This document shows, one piece after another, positions 1 to 12,288 of a stretch of 64,000 nt of DNA. The stretch spans positions 4,516,469 to 4,580,468 of the forward strand of contig NC_053401.1 in NCBI RefSeq assembly GCF_016859285.1. Direction: 5' to 3'. The notes beneath the pieces were generated by a model. It was given only the letters and a program-made list of their open reading frames with translations. It searched no databases and was not told where the DNA came from. The stretch is from Xiphias gladius (taxonomy: Eukaryota; Chordata; Actinopteri; Istiophoriformes; Xiphiidae). The stretch's first letter is position 1. Every line of letters starts with the position of its first letter. The translations under genes and the position numbers were made by a program.

Positions 1-165
1 TCCACTGTCAGACATGTGTTAGGGAAGCCTCCGTGTAGAAAGAAAACACCGTACCGAGCCCTCTCCTTCACGGCAGCAACTCCTCTGTTTCTAAAATGAT
101 CGCCATCTTGTCAGTCCCAGTCGCGTGGTGTTGGCTCGAGCGCGTCCGCGATACGTGACGTAGTA
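1..165. promoter_or_regulatory. Promoter-like GC/CpG patch with YY1-type and CRE-like motifs
   Basis: This stretch is CpG-rich compared with the following AT-rich kilobases. On the minus strand positions 101-112 read GACAAGATGGCG, a good YY1 site of the kind found at transcription starts. CGTGACGTA at 154-162 resembles a CREB/ATF half-site. It could be the promoter or first exon of a gene transcribed leftward out of the window. No coding exon is visible here. Confidence 0.35.
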
Positions 166-175
166 GTAGTAGTAG

Positions 176-218
<43 letters not shown>
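161..218. repeat. Trinucleotide microsatellites (GTA)n then (TTG)n
   Basis: About five GTA/TAG units pass directly into about 14 TTG units. The poly-leucine reading frame across them is a by-product of the repeat. Confidence 0.9.
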
Positions 219-1119
219 CGCTGATGATGAAGACGATTACATATCTTCCATTAAAACAACAACATAATAAAACAAAGAGAATGACGCTGTCGTTCCACAG
301 CCTTCGGTTGCGTTTGATATCATTAGTTCAGTGTTTGTTTTTATTGTACTTTAAGTGATTTGTCATGTGTTTAGTAGCCCTGCAAGTTGGTGCACTACTA
401 CAAGTAGTGCTCTTGGTTTTACTGTATGAGGGACAGTGGCGGAGAAAGTACTCTTAATCTTATACTGAAAGAATAACGCTGCTTGACATTCTACATTTTT
501 CCTGTTGTCAGCAAAATCCCTTTAAAAAAAAAGACCCAAACTATCAAATAAATAATAACAATATCTAATAACAACGATTAATAATAACAACAACTAAAAT
601 AACAATAAAAAGTACTGCCTGTGTACATCTTGTTCCACTGTGCCACAGGGCTCCATTGTTGTGCAAAAACTACTGACAATTCATCAGTGAGCCAAACCCT
701 TTGCACTCGTGTTCCTTTATTACAATAAACATGGGTATCGTGGGTTTATTTTTGACTCAATGTGAGGACTCACAAGCAATTCCAAATGTGTGTTTATCCA
801 TAGCTCAAATTAGCTCAAAATGCACAATTTATTTCACGTTTGAGCAACACTTGCCAAAACCCACAGCGACCAGCTGTTTTAGGAAATTTCTGGGCCTTAA
901 AAAAAAAAAAGTGAAATTATATATTTATGACCCATTTTTAAAGATTTGGGTCAGACAGGGTAAGGAAATTAGGAAGTATTTATAGACTGACCAACGCAAA
1001 GTTGGTTGGAGTTTTTTCGGGGGATTTGTTGACACTCGGGAAAATATGAAAAGGCACCACCCTTGTCCTTCACCACAGTGTAGAAATACTCTGCTGCAAG
1101 TCCTGTCTTCACATTTTCC

Positions 1120-1300
1120 CCTGAGTAAAAGTAGTAAAAAGCACCAAAATGCACTTAAAGTGCCAACAGTGAAATTACTCATTATGCAGAATGGTCCATT
1201 TCAGAATTATGCACATTACATATAACTAGATTATCATTTTTGATGCGTTAATGTGTACAACATTTTTAATGCTGTCAGCTGGTAGAGTTCATGTGTTGAA
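1120..1300 (+). repeat. Internal fragment of the teleost hAT-like miniature element
   Basis: It carries phrases shared with the better copies elsewhere in the window: an ACTCATTATGCAGAATGG stretch, a TGATGCGTTAATGTGTA stretch, and a following CAGCTGGTAGAG. Both termini are missing here. Confidence 0.55.
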
Positions 1301-1450
1301 TGTGCTGAAGCGCTGCCTCGATATACTATTACCATATGTATATATACATCGTGTAAATTATTCAGATATAAATATATTCAGTGTACAGTTAATTCTGTTG
1401 AAAATCCACGGACAATCCCGCACCTTGACTATACAGGTGGAAGATCCACC

Positions 1451-1465
1451 TATCTATCTATCCAC

Positions 1466-1556
<91 letters not shown>
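1451..1556. repeat. (TATC)n tetranucleotide microsatellite
   Basis: More than 20 TATC units in a row, with one early interruption (TCCACC). The isoleucine/tyrosine/leucine reading frame over it is an artefact. Confidence 0.97.
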
Positions 1557-1691
1557 GCAGGCCGAAGAGGCACTGTGCAAAATCACTGCTTTGCTCTGAG
1601 AGTGGCCTGGAAGCAGCGTAATTTTATACCACTAGAGGGGAGTGTTGCACCATTCTCACTCATTCACACCGCCCCAACGACTTTATTACGG

Positions 1692-1746
1692 CAAACACAC
1701 ACACACACACGCACATACACGCGCACACACACGCACACGCACACAG
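1692..1746. repeat. Interrupted (AC)n microsatellite
   Basis: AC/GC-interrupted dinucleotide run immediately downstream of low-copy sequence. Confidence 0.85.
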
Positions 1747-2024
1747 ACAGTTGCCATACCAGTATAGTCTTTAACCACTTTTTAAAAAAATAAAATATCC
1801 ATAACGGTTGATTTATTATACCCATCCTGAGCTGTCAAATGATTCGTTTTCAAGTCAAGCCAGTTTTAATTATATAGTCCCAGAATTACAAATCACACAT
1901 TTGTCTTGGAGTTTACAATCTCTGCAACATAGGTTAAGAAAATACCCCCCCAAAAAAAAAAAAAAAAACTTTAACCGTAAGAAAAAGGAAGAAACCAAGA
2001 GATACAGAGGAGGTATCTCTCAAC

Positions 2025-2215
2025 CAGTCAAGTCAAGTCAAGTGAATTTTATTTATATTGCGCAAATCATAACAAAAGTTATCTCAGGGCATTTTTCATA
2101 TAAAACAGGTCTAGGCCGTAGTCTTCATAATCTTATTATAGGGCCCAACATTCCCCCATGAGCAAGCAGTTGGTGGGCACCTGGGGGGGGTGGTTGGCAG
2201 GAGGAAAGAGAACAT
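2025..2215. repeat. High-copy teleost interspersed repeat fragment
   Basis: It begins with CAAGTCAAGTCAAGTGAATT and continues through TTTATTTATATTG and a GGTCTAGGCCGTA stretch to CCCCCATGAGCAAGCA. These phrases belong to a very common fish interspersed repeat. I recognise the wording but cannot assign the repeat class. Confidence 0.55.
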
Positions 2216-2319
2216 CGCAATGCAGGTTTGATCACATCTTGTAAGTTGAACGTATGATTTATTGGTTGAATCCAAAACTACACCTTTCAAATAAATTTAG
2301 TGGAGTAAGATATCTATAT

Positions 2320-2450
2320 ATATATATATATCCCTTTAAAATGTAGTCGACTACAAGTACAATGTGGCAGAAAATAGAAAAACTCATGTAAAGTACAAGT
2401 AAAAGAAATAAAGTACTTGAGTAAATGTGCTCATTTACTTTCCACCACGG
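2320..2450 (+). repeat. hAT-like miniature element, 3' part
   Basis: AAGTACTTGAGTAAATGTGC followed by ACTTTCCACCACGG is the right terminal inverted repeat of the family described at 8605-9756. A related internal fragment (ACTTTTACTTCTGTTACTCT) lies near 2743-2800. Confidence 0.65.
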
Positions 2451-5400
2451 GAGGTAACACTAGTAAAAGTATGCAGTCTGCCAAAACACAAAACAGGGGT
2501 AAAAAAAATGATCATTGATTATTACTAGTTACTTTACAGAGAAGGATTTCACATACAAAACATATAAGTTTAAAAAATAGAATATAACGTTATAGATTCA
2601 ACTACCCAGTAGTATATAAAGTGGTTTACATTTATTCCAAATCAATCAAGCAGAGCATTAAAACCCTTATTAGATAGTAATGGCTCATTATTAATAATCC
2701 AATAATATAATATGACAGGTACCATTCTCCTGCCTAACGAGTACTTTTACTTCTGTTACTCTGAGTAGATTTTGCTGCAGATACTTGGCTTTATCATTTA
2801 ATACTTGCACTGTACAGAGCCTTTCTTTTTCATATTTTCGTTTTTACTCACATTTTATTGCGTGTGAAACATAAAAGACTTTGTCGGAGATACACAACGT
2901 GCTGATACGTCTTCTTTACACCATCTCCCTGTGATTGCCTTCTCGGTCGCTGCTAATAGATGACAGGCGATGCACGTTGTATGTTTTCCCAGGTCAGGTT
3001 ACCCAAATATAGCACCAGCCACGTCTCGAGTAATTCACAACCTAAGATCATTTCCAACTGTTCTCGTGTATCGTCCCAACACTTTCCCATTTTTCAGACA
3101 TGCCCACAGTGCATTTTTTCTCGTCACACAGCCTCCAATCATGACGGTTGTTTAGGTGAAAATCTACTTTTAGTCTTAAGAGTTATGAAGAATCTGACCA
3201 TCTTTTTCCAACGGAATTATCTGGAGCTGGTGGTTGTTTGTTATACCCTACTTATATTGTACCAGCCGTCTTTGGATATTTGTATGTTGAGTTCTGTTTC
3301 CCATTTATCTCTAATATACAGAGTAGAGGTTCCTCTGCTCACCACAGGTACGGCTAACTGCTGTAGCGCCCCTATGTGCCCATTATGTAAACCTGTTCTT
3401 TTTTTCCACATTTGACATCATGTTTTGGCCTTCTTGCATCTTAGTGTTTTGCGGTGATTGCGGGGACCAAACTTGTTCATTCACTGAGTGTAATCTTTGC
3501 ACAGCTACATGGAATATTTGAATTGCAGTTACCTGTGTCTCTGCCTCCATCTCTCTCTCCATCTCCAGCTGTCCGTCTCGGGTAATGTGATCATGCAACA
3601 ACGGCAGTTTTTTTCTTTAACTTTTTAAACCCCTTGTTTTCCATTTTTATGGATCTCAAGTGTGTTTGTGTGTCTGTGTTTATTATCTGCATCCCTGTGT
3701 TCCTGGGGTTTAGCAACTAGGTATTTGAAAGTCTTGCGTGCTGGTGTGGGATGCAAGTGTGGCACTCTATGCTGGCTAATGGGGGCTGGTGGCACTCTTT
3801 GGCACTATGTAGATCCTATCGGTCTGAGCTAGTGTTTTCATAAGAAAACACGTTACTGTCTGCTGCGTGGATGTAAGTCTCAACTCCAGCATCAGCAACC
3901 ATAACAGGCGAAAATATAACAGCTAAATGCTAAATTGAACAACAAAAAAAAGTGTCGATATGCAGCAGAAGAAAACGGAGGAGTGTTCATAAAGCGTTGT
4001 TATTGTAACACATTAGGAATCCCTATGTAAACATGACAGTAATTTCACAATATCTCATATCTGAAAGAGACTGGAGGCTGTTCCTGGCTCTCACTCAGGC
4101 CACTCTGCCTTCTTCTCTTCTCATCTCACAACGCTCGCAGCTGGACTGCATGTGAGGAATCCCTCTCGTCTACTGATTAGTGGAGGAACCGACCCACACA
4201 GGCCTTCCTAAACCCCCACTGAAGGGGTCGCGAGTGCGTTGATAGGTTTGCGTTCTTTTTTTAAATGCGAGTGTGTTTGTGACAATGGTTTGTGTGAGAG
4301 AGATTAGGCTGCATTTGCGAGCGACTTAGAGAAAGAGGTATGTGTTGATGTGCCATGCGATGCCTGTGAATCACCTCTAATGTTTTTTCCCTCTATGTCC
4401 CCGGGCGTTTCCCGCTTTCATGCCCACACATGCTAACCCTCCCTCCTTCCCGCTCCTCTTTTCATCTGGCCCCTCTCCCTCACTCAGAAGCACACACATT
4501 CTTCTGTTACTGTACTTGAGAGGATCTCATGTCGATTCACTAACGTCTATCTTTAAAGCTCTTTAATCACTACTCTTCATTTTAAGATTGAATCAAATGA
4601 CCTCATGTGTTGCTCGAAGTGATTTATGTAAAGCTTTGCATCTCAACTTTGCAGCCCGGCGCATCTTTTGGTTCATTGTTTTGGTTTGAGGGGAATAATT
4701 ACTGTATGGTTCAATGTCACTTTTCTCATGAATCCTTGTTTTCAGCAAACAAGACGATAAAACCCGGTGTGCACTACCTGCTCAGCACCAAACCGTGCAG
4801 CTGTGAAGTAGAGGTCACATAATTAAAGGCACCATCGGCGCTATGGCGCAATGTCTTTACAAGTGGGCCAGCATTTTGTTCAGACCGGGCACTATCGTCA
4901 GCTAGTGGCAGTAACGCGACAAGAAACCTAGTAAACGTGTTTGTTAGACCTCAAACTTACACACCGTACGTTTTAGTGAGGAAACTATGAACGTAAACGT
5001 AACTATAGCTTGTTTATAAGAAAACACTTCGGAGTACCTTTAAACGTTTTTGCTATTCGCTGTCATTGTATAGAGACAAAACCTATAGCCAGTTTAGAAA
5101 GCTTATCCAAGCCGCAGAGAACCCAGGAAGGTACTCCGCCCGGCCAGGAAATAGTCCCCGCAAATGACCCCTGTAAAACCCCAACTTGTCACTTTCACAT
5201 TTTGTATTTCATACGGATCCAATAAATGAGATGTAATGTCTCAATTGCTGAGCTATAGAGCTACCTGTAGGCGGATTTTGCTTACCTCTGTAGCTTCATA
5301 TTTACAATGCAGAACTGTGAGCGGTGTGGATCTACGAAATACACACACCACACAGAAGGCCAAACTATTCCGTTAACATTCGCTGGTCTAAGCACCTGAT

Positions 5401-6880
5401 GTCTTGTGGATCAACTGGCACCCAACGTTATGCTTAGCGCAGCAGCAACAGCGTATTGTTTGGAATAAATTTTGCGTAACTGAACAGGACACATAAATTC
5501 ATCAACAGTGGCATCTAATCACGAAGATGGAAGTGTTGGCCTGGAGGGTGCAGTGAAATAAAGAGTTTTTGACACATAACTGTGACTCAGCACATGCTGT
5601 ATCTTAACATAAACCATAAAGTGCTGACCTTATACTACCCTCCAGGACCAGTGAAATGCAGTCGCTTTAAAAGAGCTTGTCCTTATTATTATCTTTTTAT
5701 TATTATCCTGAAGAGAGGAATACGAGGACAGAAATTGGTAAACACACGCATAGAAAGGTGCAGCTCTGCGACCTGTTTTTCTTTGAAAAGAGGTTGATAA
5801 TTTCAGTGAAAGGAAGCCATTCCGGTGGTTTCATGGTGGTGTTAACACAGCTGGATACGGTGTTGGTTTTGTGGCGGGTGAAAACACAGGTGCTGGTGAA
5901 CCCAGAGGAAACGCTTTACAGCCTGTAAACAAACACATCTCCTGTAATTTCTCCCTTTAGGATTTTCAGCCAGCCTGCTCTGGTGGGTAAGGCTCAAAGT
6001 TTAACGCAGGCTACTTGACAGCTTCTGATGTTTAATCTGTTTTTTTAAAGAGTGCCCCAACTTGTCATGGGAGTCTGCCCCCCCCCCCAAAAAAACTGTC
6101 TGTCTGTTGTCGTGTTGATGTGTGGGTTTCGTCCGTAATGACTCAACGACATCGGGTCCTTGTTTGCATGGCTGTGTAATAATCAGCAGAAGCGTCTCAA
6201 TCACTCTGCTATGTCAACATGGCCTTCCCTGTTCTGGCTTGCTCTGATGCTCCTCAGGTAGAAAAACATTCCTGATGTGTGTCTGCATGCGTGTGTGTGT
6301 GGGTGTGTGTGTGTGTCTGTGTGTGCGTGTGTGTGTTTCCATGTGCTATTAAGTAAAAACCGAGGAGAAAGGATGGTTTCTTGAGGACCGAATTGGATAT
6401 TTTTAGGTGAAGGACTCCAGTGAAGGAGTTCCAGTCTGGCGTCCTCGGCCTCAATCTTCTCATTTCCTCTGTAAGTGAGTCGAAGCTGATGGGATAATAC
6501 TGACCACATGACTCCCTTATCCAGCACAAGCCTCCTCTGACCATACTGCGGAGAAAGTCTCTTTTCATATTTTATGCCTTCGCTTTCCTCCCGGCAGCTG
6601 CAGCAGTTCTACCGGCAGGGTATGAATACTGCAAACTCTGAGACACGCATGTTTCTCCAAGTATGCAGACATAAATAAAAACAAAGTAATGCCGACATTC
6701 ACAAAAGATACATCTTTTTTGCCTCTAAAACTGTAATTTTTGGAAGTTATACTCAGTTGTGATGCTACAGTGACGTCTTCTTTACATCGTTGATTCCTCT
6801 CGAATAGACTCATTGATTAGCGCTATAGTTTCCTAGCAACCCATTTACAGGTTACTAGAGTTTTTTGCTAGCCAGGGCAT
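2451..6880. other. Intergenic, no gene recognised
   Basis: Mostly unique-looking AT-rich sequence. I found no conserved exon, RNA gene or splice-flanked reading frame on either strand. A (TG)n tract lies at 6290-6338, and positions 4840-5220 may be an old mobile-element fragment. The reading frames present are short and isolated. Confidence 0.6.
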
Positions 6881-6883
6881 TTT

Positions 6884-7893
6884 GGTGCCACTTTCTGACA
6901 AGGTACCATTTATATAAGGGTTTATAAGCTGTGATTAATGGATTTCTTTAATGGTTAATACGTCAGTTACAAATGCTTCATAGATCGGTTATAAGCCATA
7001 AATAACAAAATCTTACGGGAGGCCGGATTGTGGAAAGTCCCCCTCCAACACGACACTCTTTTTGTCTTTTTAGGTCTTTGATTCACTAGGGAGACTCCTC
7101 CCAGGGGCTGTTTGACATCTGGACCAAAATCCATCCATAAACTTCCTATTAACTTTTACAACTGCAGACTTTTGTAGAACCCATGATTTATTAACTTTTA
7201 TAATTGAAGGTGACTGACTAGCTTTTGCTAAACTGGCTCATTAGAAATTGGGAAACTCCAGACCTTTTTAATAATGTCATACGAAAATTTATAACTGCAA
7301 ACCTGCTGACTCATCCAAAAGTGCCAAACCCTAAAACGTATTTAATGTTCGCCAACATTTACACCTGCATTATTATGGAGTAGACACATACAGCCATGTT
7401 ATTACCAAAACATTAGGACACACTGATGCCAGAGAGCCCTCAGTCAAACAGCAGAGTGGGAACTTTTTCACTCACTCAATACAAACAGCTCAACAATTGT
7501 GATGTTTCTCTCTCCATTTTTACTCTTTTTAAGTTTTGCACACACATCAACGGCTTGTCAGACTCTATGTACAAGTTAATAAACGGTTATACCGTAATAT
7601 GTCCGCAGTTTTAAAAGTTAATAAGCAGTTCATAAAGGTGTTTTGGTCCTTTTCCAGAAGGTTAAGGGCCAAACAGTCCATTGGAGAGGTCTCCCTAATG
7701 ACTTAAAGAACAACAAAGACAGGCCTTTGTCGTGCAGGAGGAGTTTTTTTTCACAACCAGGCAACCCAAAATTTTATTATTGGCTTATAACTGATCTATA
7801 CATCAATAGTAATTGATGTATTAACCAATTATACAGCCATTAATGACATCTTATAGACCCTCTATAACTGGCGCATTATCAGAAAGTGGCGCC
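6884..7893. mobile_element. 1-kb foldback element with arms of about 350 bp
   Basis: The left end reads GGTGCCACTTTCTGA and the right end, on the opposite strand, reads GGCGCCACTTTCTGA. The inverted match continues inward with gaps for about 350 bp. Shared phrases include GGTTATAAGCC versus AGTTATAAGCC, TAGGGAGAC, GGACCAAAA and TATTAACTTTTA. By eye the arms are roughly 70-75% alike. There is no coding capacity in the loop, so this looks like an old non-autonomous foldback or MITE-type DNA transposon. Target-site duplications are not clear. Confidence 0.7.
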
Positions 7894-8436
7894 GACATTT
7901 CTTAAGTTTTCAATGTTTCAAACATAGTAGTGAATTTATGAATAGCCGGCGCAACCCAATCCAGGACCTCTGGGTGCTGGTTGCTGTGCGACACCCATAG
8001 CAGACCAGTTTCGGGGCGTCTGTCTCAGGATGATGGGTGCTGCCAAAGAGGGGCATTGTGACTCCCAGCAAGAGGAGGGGAGGGTGGGGGAGTTATTGTC
8101 CCCGAGCCCGCGGGAGCTGCCATGCGCGCCGGGGCCAATAGCAACACAAGAATGCTGATAGGACAAAGGCCATAACTCTATTCTATAGCAACACAAGCAG
8201 GGCATTGTGTTCATATAGGCACGCACACACACTCATATACACACATGCATGCATTTGCCGTTACTACAATAACACACATACACACACACATATACTATAC
8301 CGAAGCAAACTATGCATCTTTGCAAGCATGCCAAACACTCATTCATCAACTAGTTTCCCACACCATGCAACCCCCCACTGGACATCTCCATCATAGGCTG
8401 AGAATGGCCAGTCAATCTGAAGACAATGAGCGAGCG

Positions 8437-8440
8437 AGCA

Positions 8441-8477
<37 letters not shown>
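8437..8477. repeat. (GA)n microsatellite
   Basis: About 18 uninterrupted GA units preceded by degenerate GAGCGA units. Confidence 0.9.
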
Positions 8478-8479
<2 letters not shown>

Positions 8480-8604
8480 GTCCACGGTTCATCTGCAGCA
8501 GTGCATGTGTTTTTGTTTGTTGCTCCGTTTCGTCTACACTTCAAGGCCAGTTCCCACCACGTCAAACACCTCCACCCCCACCTAGCCCGGAGGTTTGCGC
8601 TAAG

Positions 8605-9756
8605 CAGCGGCGGAAGAAGTACTCGGGTACTTTACTTGCGCAGAAGTGCCAAGGCTACGCTGTAAATATCTTCAGTTAATCCAAAGTGAAAGTGTTATCA
8701 GCAAAATGTACCTAAAGTATGTCATGTAAAAATGCCCCGTGACTGATATTTTATTAATATTACATTACTAGATTGTTACTGATGCATCAACGTGGAAGCA
8801 GCATTTTACTCTTGTAGCTGGTCAAAGTGGTGCTAGTTAGAGCTACCTTATACATAGTTAATCCAGTGGTTCCTAACCAAGGGGCAGGGCGACCTACAGT
8901 GTTTTAACTTTTTTTTTTGTAACTTTTTTTTAAAATCTTTGCTTTTTTATTGTGAAATATTGGATAGTTTGACCTCTTTGGGTCCCGACCAATGGTTTAA
9001 ATGAGACCGTCGGAACAGTTTAGAGAGGAACTGCTAACAACTCAGAAAGTGCATTTCCATCCAACCCCTTTTTATGCATTTTTGCAATTTGTGCATAAAA
9101 AAACTGGAAACAGCGATAGAAATTGTGAAACCAAAGGTTGAAAGATTGCAGAACCATTTGTACACTTGGAAGAGACAGAGAAGTTGTTTTTTTGATAAAA
9201 GTGTGACAGAAACAGATGTAGTCAATAAATCGTGACTTTTTTTTTAATCATATCATCTCGTTGTGTCGTCTTCTTCCTCTGTAATCGTTCAACGGTACTC
9301 GACTGGGAAATTAGCACCACCGACTCCCCATCTCAATGCACCCAGCTCCCAATACTCAGCAGTGGACGGAGACGTGCACGAATTTGCGCTTTATTTTGCC
9401 GATTTTGTGGAAATTTGGTTAAAATATGCACTACATTTGATTGAGACTTGGGTTTAGACATTTGTAACGTGACGAGGAGGTCCAACTAGGCATTGCTCTT
9501 TTTGTAAGAGGTCAAATGCCAAAATGTTTGGAAATGACTGGATTGATTTTTAACAATGCATTGTGCTTTATAAGCTAATAAGTCTTTAACTGTGAAGTAA
9601 CCAGTGACCAAAACTGTAAGATAAACATGGTGGGGTAAAAAGTACATTTTTTTCACACTAGTGAAGTAGAGGTATAAAGTAGAACGAAATGGAAATACTC
9701 AAGTAAAGTACATGTACAGTACTTGAGTAAAAGTACTCAGTTACTTTCCACCTCTG
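8605..9756 (+). mobile_element. hAT-like non-autonomous element, full-length copy
   Basis: The left terminus CAGCGGCGGAAGAAGTACTC and right terminus ACTTTCCACCTCTG form terminal inverted repeats beginning CAG.GG, the hAT pattern. The flanking octamers GCGCTAAG and GCACTGGG agree at 5 of 8 positions, possibly a decayed 8-bp target duplication. Family phrases are present (TCAGCAAAATGTACCTAAAGT; AAATACTCAAGTAAAGTACA). The interior shares a second segment with the copy at 48268-49072. There is no transposase reading frame. Confidence 0.65.
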
Positions 9757-9769
9757 GCACTGGGGCATT

Positions 9770-10190
9770 CCTTCCAGTCACATTCCTCTTCCCGTATGCA
9801 CTCGTTCACCCCTTCCCCTGCTGTCTGGAAACGGCTCGGCAGAAATGAGAAGGAGCCGTGACCCCTCTGCCACAGATCTGTGAAAGGGCCGCGAATGAGG
9901 AAACGTGGGTACAAGAGGCTATCCGGCCTCAGCTGTGAGAAAACATCCACTCCCACTCCCCTCTCCTCGGCGAGGCGAGGCCGGCAGACAGGTGAGCGGC
10001 CTCTGACCCGGCCTGCCGCGGAGCGCTGCTCGATGCGCCAGGAATGTGTCCACACCTCTTGGCCAACCACGTCACGGCGAGCGGGCGAGGAGGAGGTGGA
10101 AAACACGCACACTCCCTAAACCCAAACAGAGTGTGCGCGCTCGCCCGGCCTCTCTGTTATGGTCTACATTCTGTGGCGCTGTGTGAATGT
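9770..10190. promoter_or_regulatory. GC/CpG-rich patch, possible enhancer or cryptic promoter
   Basis: This stretch is clearly more GC-rich than its surroundings. It includes GGAATGTG (TEAD-like) and AACCACGTCACG (E-box/CRE-like) sequences, and it lies about 2.1 kb past the ntn4 stop. No coding exon was recognised. Function is inferred only from composition. Confidence 0.25.
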
Positions 10191-10259
10191 AGGGGAGAGT
10201 GTTTTGGGAGCGAGAGTGATGGATGACTTAATCTGAAGGGACACGCAGAGAGGAAAGGG

Positions 10260-10261
<2 letters not shown>

Positions 10262-10304
<43 letters not shown>
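10262..10304. repeat. (TG)n microsatellite
   Basis: About 21 uninterrupted TG units. Confidence 0.95.
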
Positions 10305-10306
<2 letters not shown>

Positions 10307-12288
10307 AAAGAGAGCAGGGCGATAAGGATATTTTTGTCCAATTTATGTGAAGCATTTCAAGGCCTGGACAGTTATATCAACTGTTGTTGAGAGTTGGTGT
10401 TTCTTGTGAGTGTGTCTGGGGAGAGTTCTGCTCTGCAACAAGGTTTCAATGACAACCTGCATGATTATCTGACTGTTTTGCTGTAACAGCGTCTCCGTGT
10501 TCCCAGATCTCGGCAAATGGCTGTTTGCTAAGTTGCTGTCGCTACGTCTGCCGAGCTTTCTGTTCCTGCGCGACACTTTTGCAGTTCACCATCAACAACA
10601 GCGGCAAATTAACTCCAGAAACTCTTAAGTCATTTCTGAAGCCGTGGGTTCCTTTTTGCCGGCTGAAATGACAACTGTCGCGAGCAGATTTCGTCAGCTG
10701 CAGCTAGCTGGCTAGATAACGTGGACTCCAAAAATAACCCAGAAATAACTGAAATAAATACGTAACTAAAATTAGGGCCATGGAAGTAACGCTACATCAG
10801 TGTTATTACTGTGCGTGGTAAGATAGCTAGCCGGGTATGCTAACATTGGCAACTTACATTAGAGCAGGTAAACACACTGTTGAATCTGTTTCTTGTGCTT
10901 TTATGTTTGCATTCGTAGCTTTGCAAAAAACACCAAAAGAGACGACCCCCCCCCCCCACAATTCTTTAAACTAGGAGTATCTCTGTGACTGTAGTCCCGT
11001 GTGCACCGCCTCAGCACGTGGGGAAATCCAGAACTGCACTAGGATTGGACAATTACCGTTTGGGAGAGGGGTTTTTTTTTAGCGAACCGCTAATCACTTC
11101 CGTGAGTATTATAACCAAACCTCCAAAAATGAGACTCAAGTTGTAATAAACCGGAACTGTCCTTTAATATAACCGTAGGAGGACAAAAAACAAAACAGAT
11201 AGAGAAAGATGAACAATTATATTTATATAGATATATACAAATAATACTGTACAAGAGCACAAAGGAAGGAATAACAAAAACTTTCTGTATTCAGCAGTGC
11301 AGTGTAATATGAGATGAATCAATACACAATACGTAATGTATCATAAACATTGGAACGGCTGTTTTTGAAGGTGTACACAAACCTAAAGAAAAGCTTAAGA
11401 GCTGGACTGAATCTGGACTGTGCTCGTAGTATACCGCTGCATTCAACCACTCGCTCTCTCTCTAGCTCACATGCACACACACACACATTTGCAAAAAACA
11501 CTCAAGCAAATACATTCACGTTTGGGGTAGAACCCATTCACTCTGATTTCAACACAGGCACACCTGGACTGGCTAAGATTTTACCACCTGTAGTGGCATG
11601 TATGGCTTGTTCGGCGTCACTCTGGGTGCTTCGCACATCATGTGCGCAGCGCACACACTGCTGCCTCTGTGCGTGTGGGTCTACTGTAAAGGAGCACATC
11701 GGGGAACGGGCGTACTCCATCCACGGTCCGTGTCAGGGGGTGGTAGATTTCTGAGTGTGTGTTTAATCTTCCTCTCTTTGTGTGTCCATATTCCCTCAGT
11801 CCATCTTAGGCTAAAGTGCTGCAGAGAGGAATTTTTGTGTGTGTGTGTGTGTGTGTGTCTTAATGTAGGTCAATGGATCCAGGGGGCATTCAGTAACTCA
11901 AAATAGAGAGCTCTTGGTCATAGCGCTGAATTCCTCAGTTTCTTGAGCTGCTGCAGCAGCAACAGCAAAGGAAACGTTTGCTTGGATCCCACATAAGAAT
12001 GTAAGAGTGGACAGTTTGCTCAGATGCAAGACAGAGTTTTCTTAACACAGTGACATCCTGTGTGCTTTTAACTTGTGCAGTCCGCCACCGGCTTTATGCT
12101 CTCATTGGACGACAGCAGAGAATGGAGGGGGTTTCAAATGTCTGTCCAGTCCCCGAAAATCCTGTGCGATTCAATATTCCACATCCGGAGGACAAGAAAA
12201 ACACAAATCCACGGCTTTTTTGTTGTTGATAAAAACAGTCTCGTCAGTCCATCGCGTCCGTCGCTCCTCCAGTGTTTTGACTGTCCGT
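10305..12288. other. Intergenic / ntn4 3' flank
   Basis: The part nearest 12288 must be ntn4 3'UTR. Beyond that the sequence is AT-rich, with a C-run at 10946-10957 and a (TG)n tract at 11837-11859. ATTAAA-type weak poly(A) signals on the minus strand lie at 11762-11767 and 11163-11168. No other gene was seen. Confidence 0.5.

Noticed and set aside
7936-8232. 98-codon minus-strand reading frame in a GC-rich stretch
   Set aside because: No family resemblance, no splice-site support, and it lies between a foldback element and microsatellites. Treated as chance.
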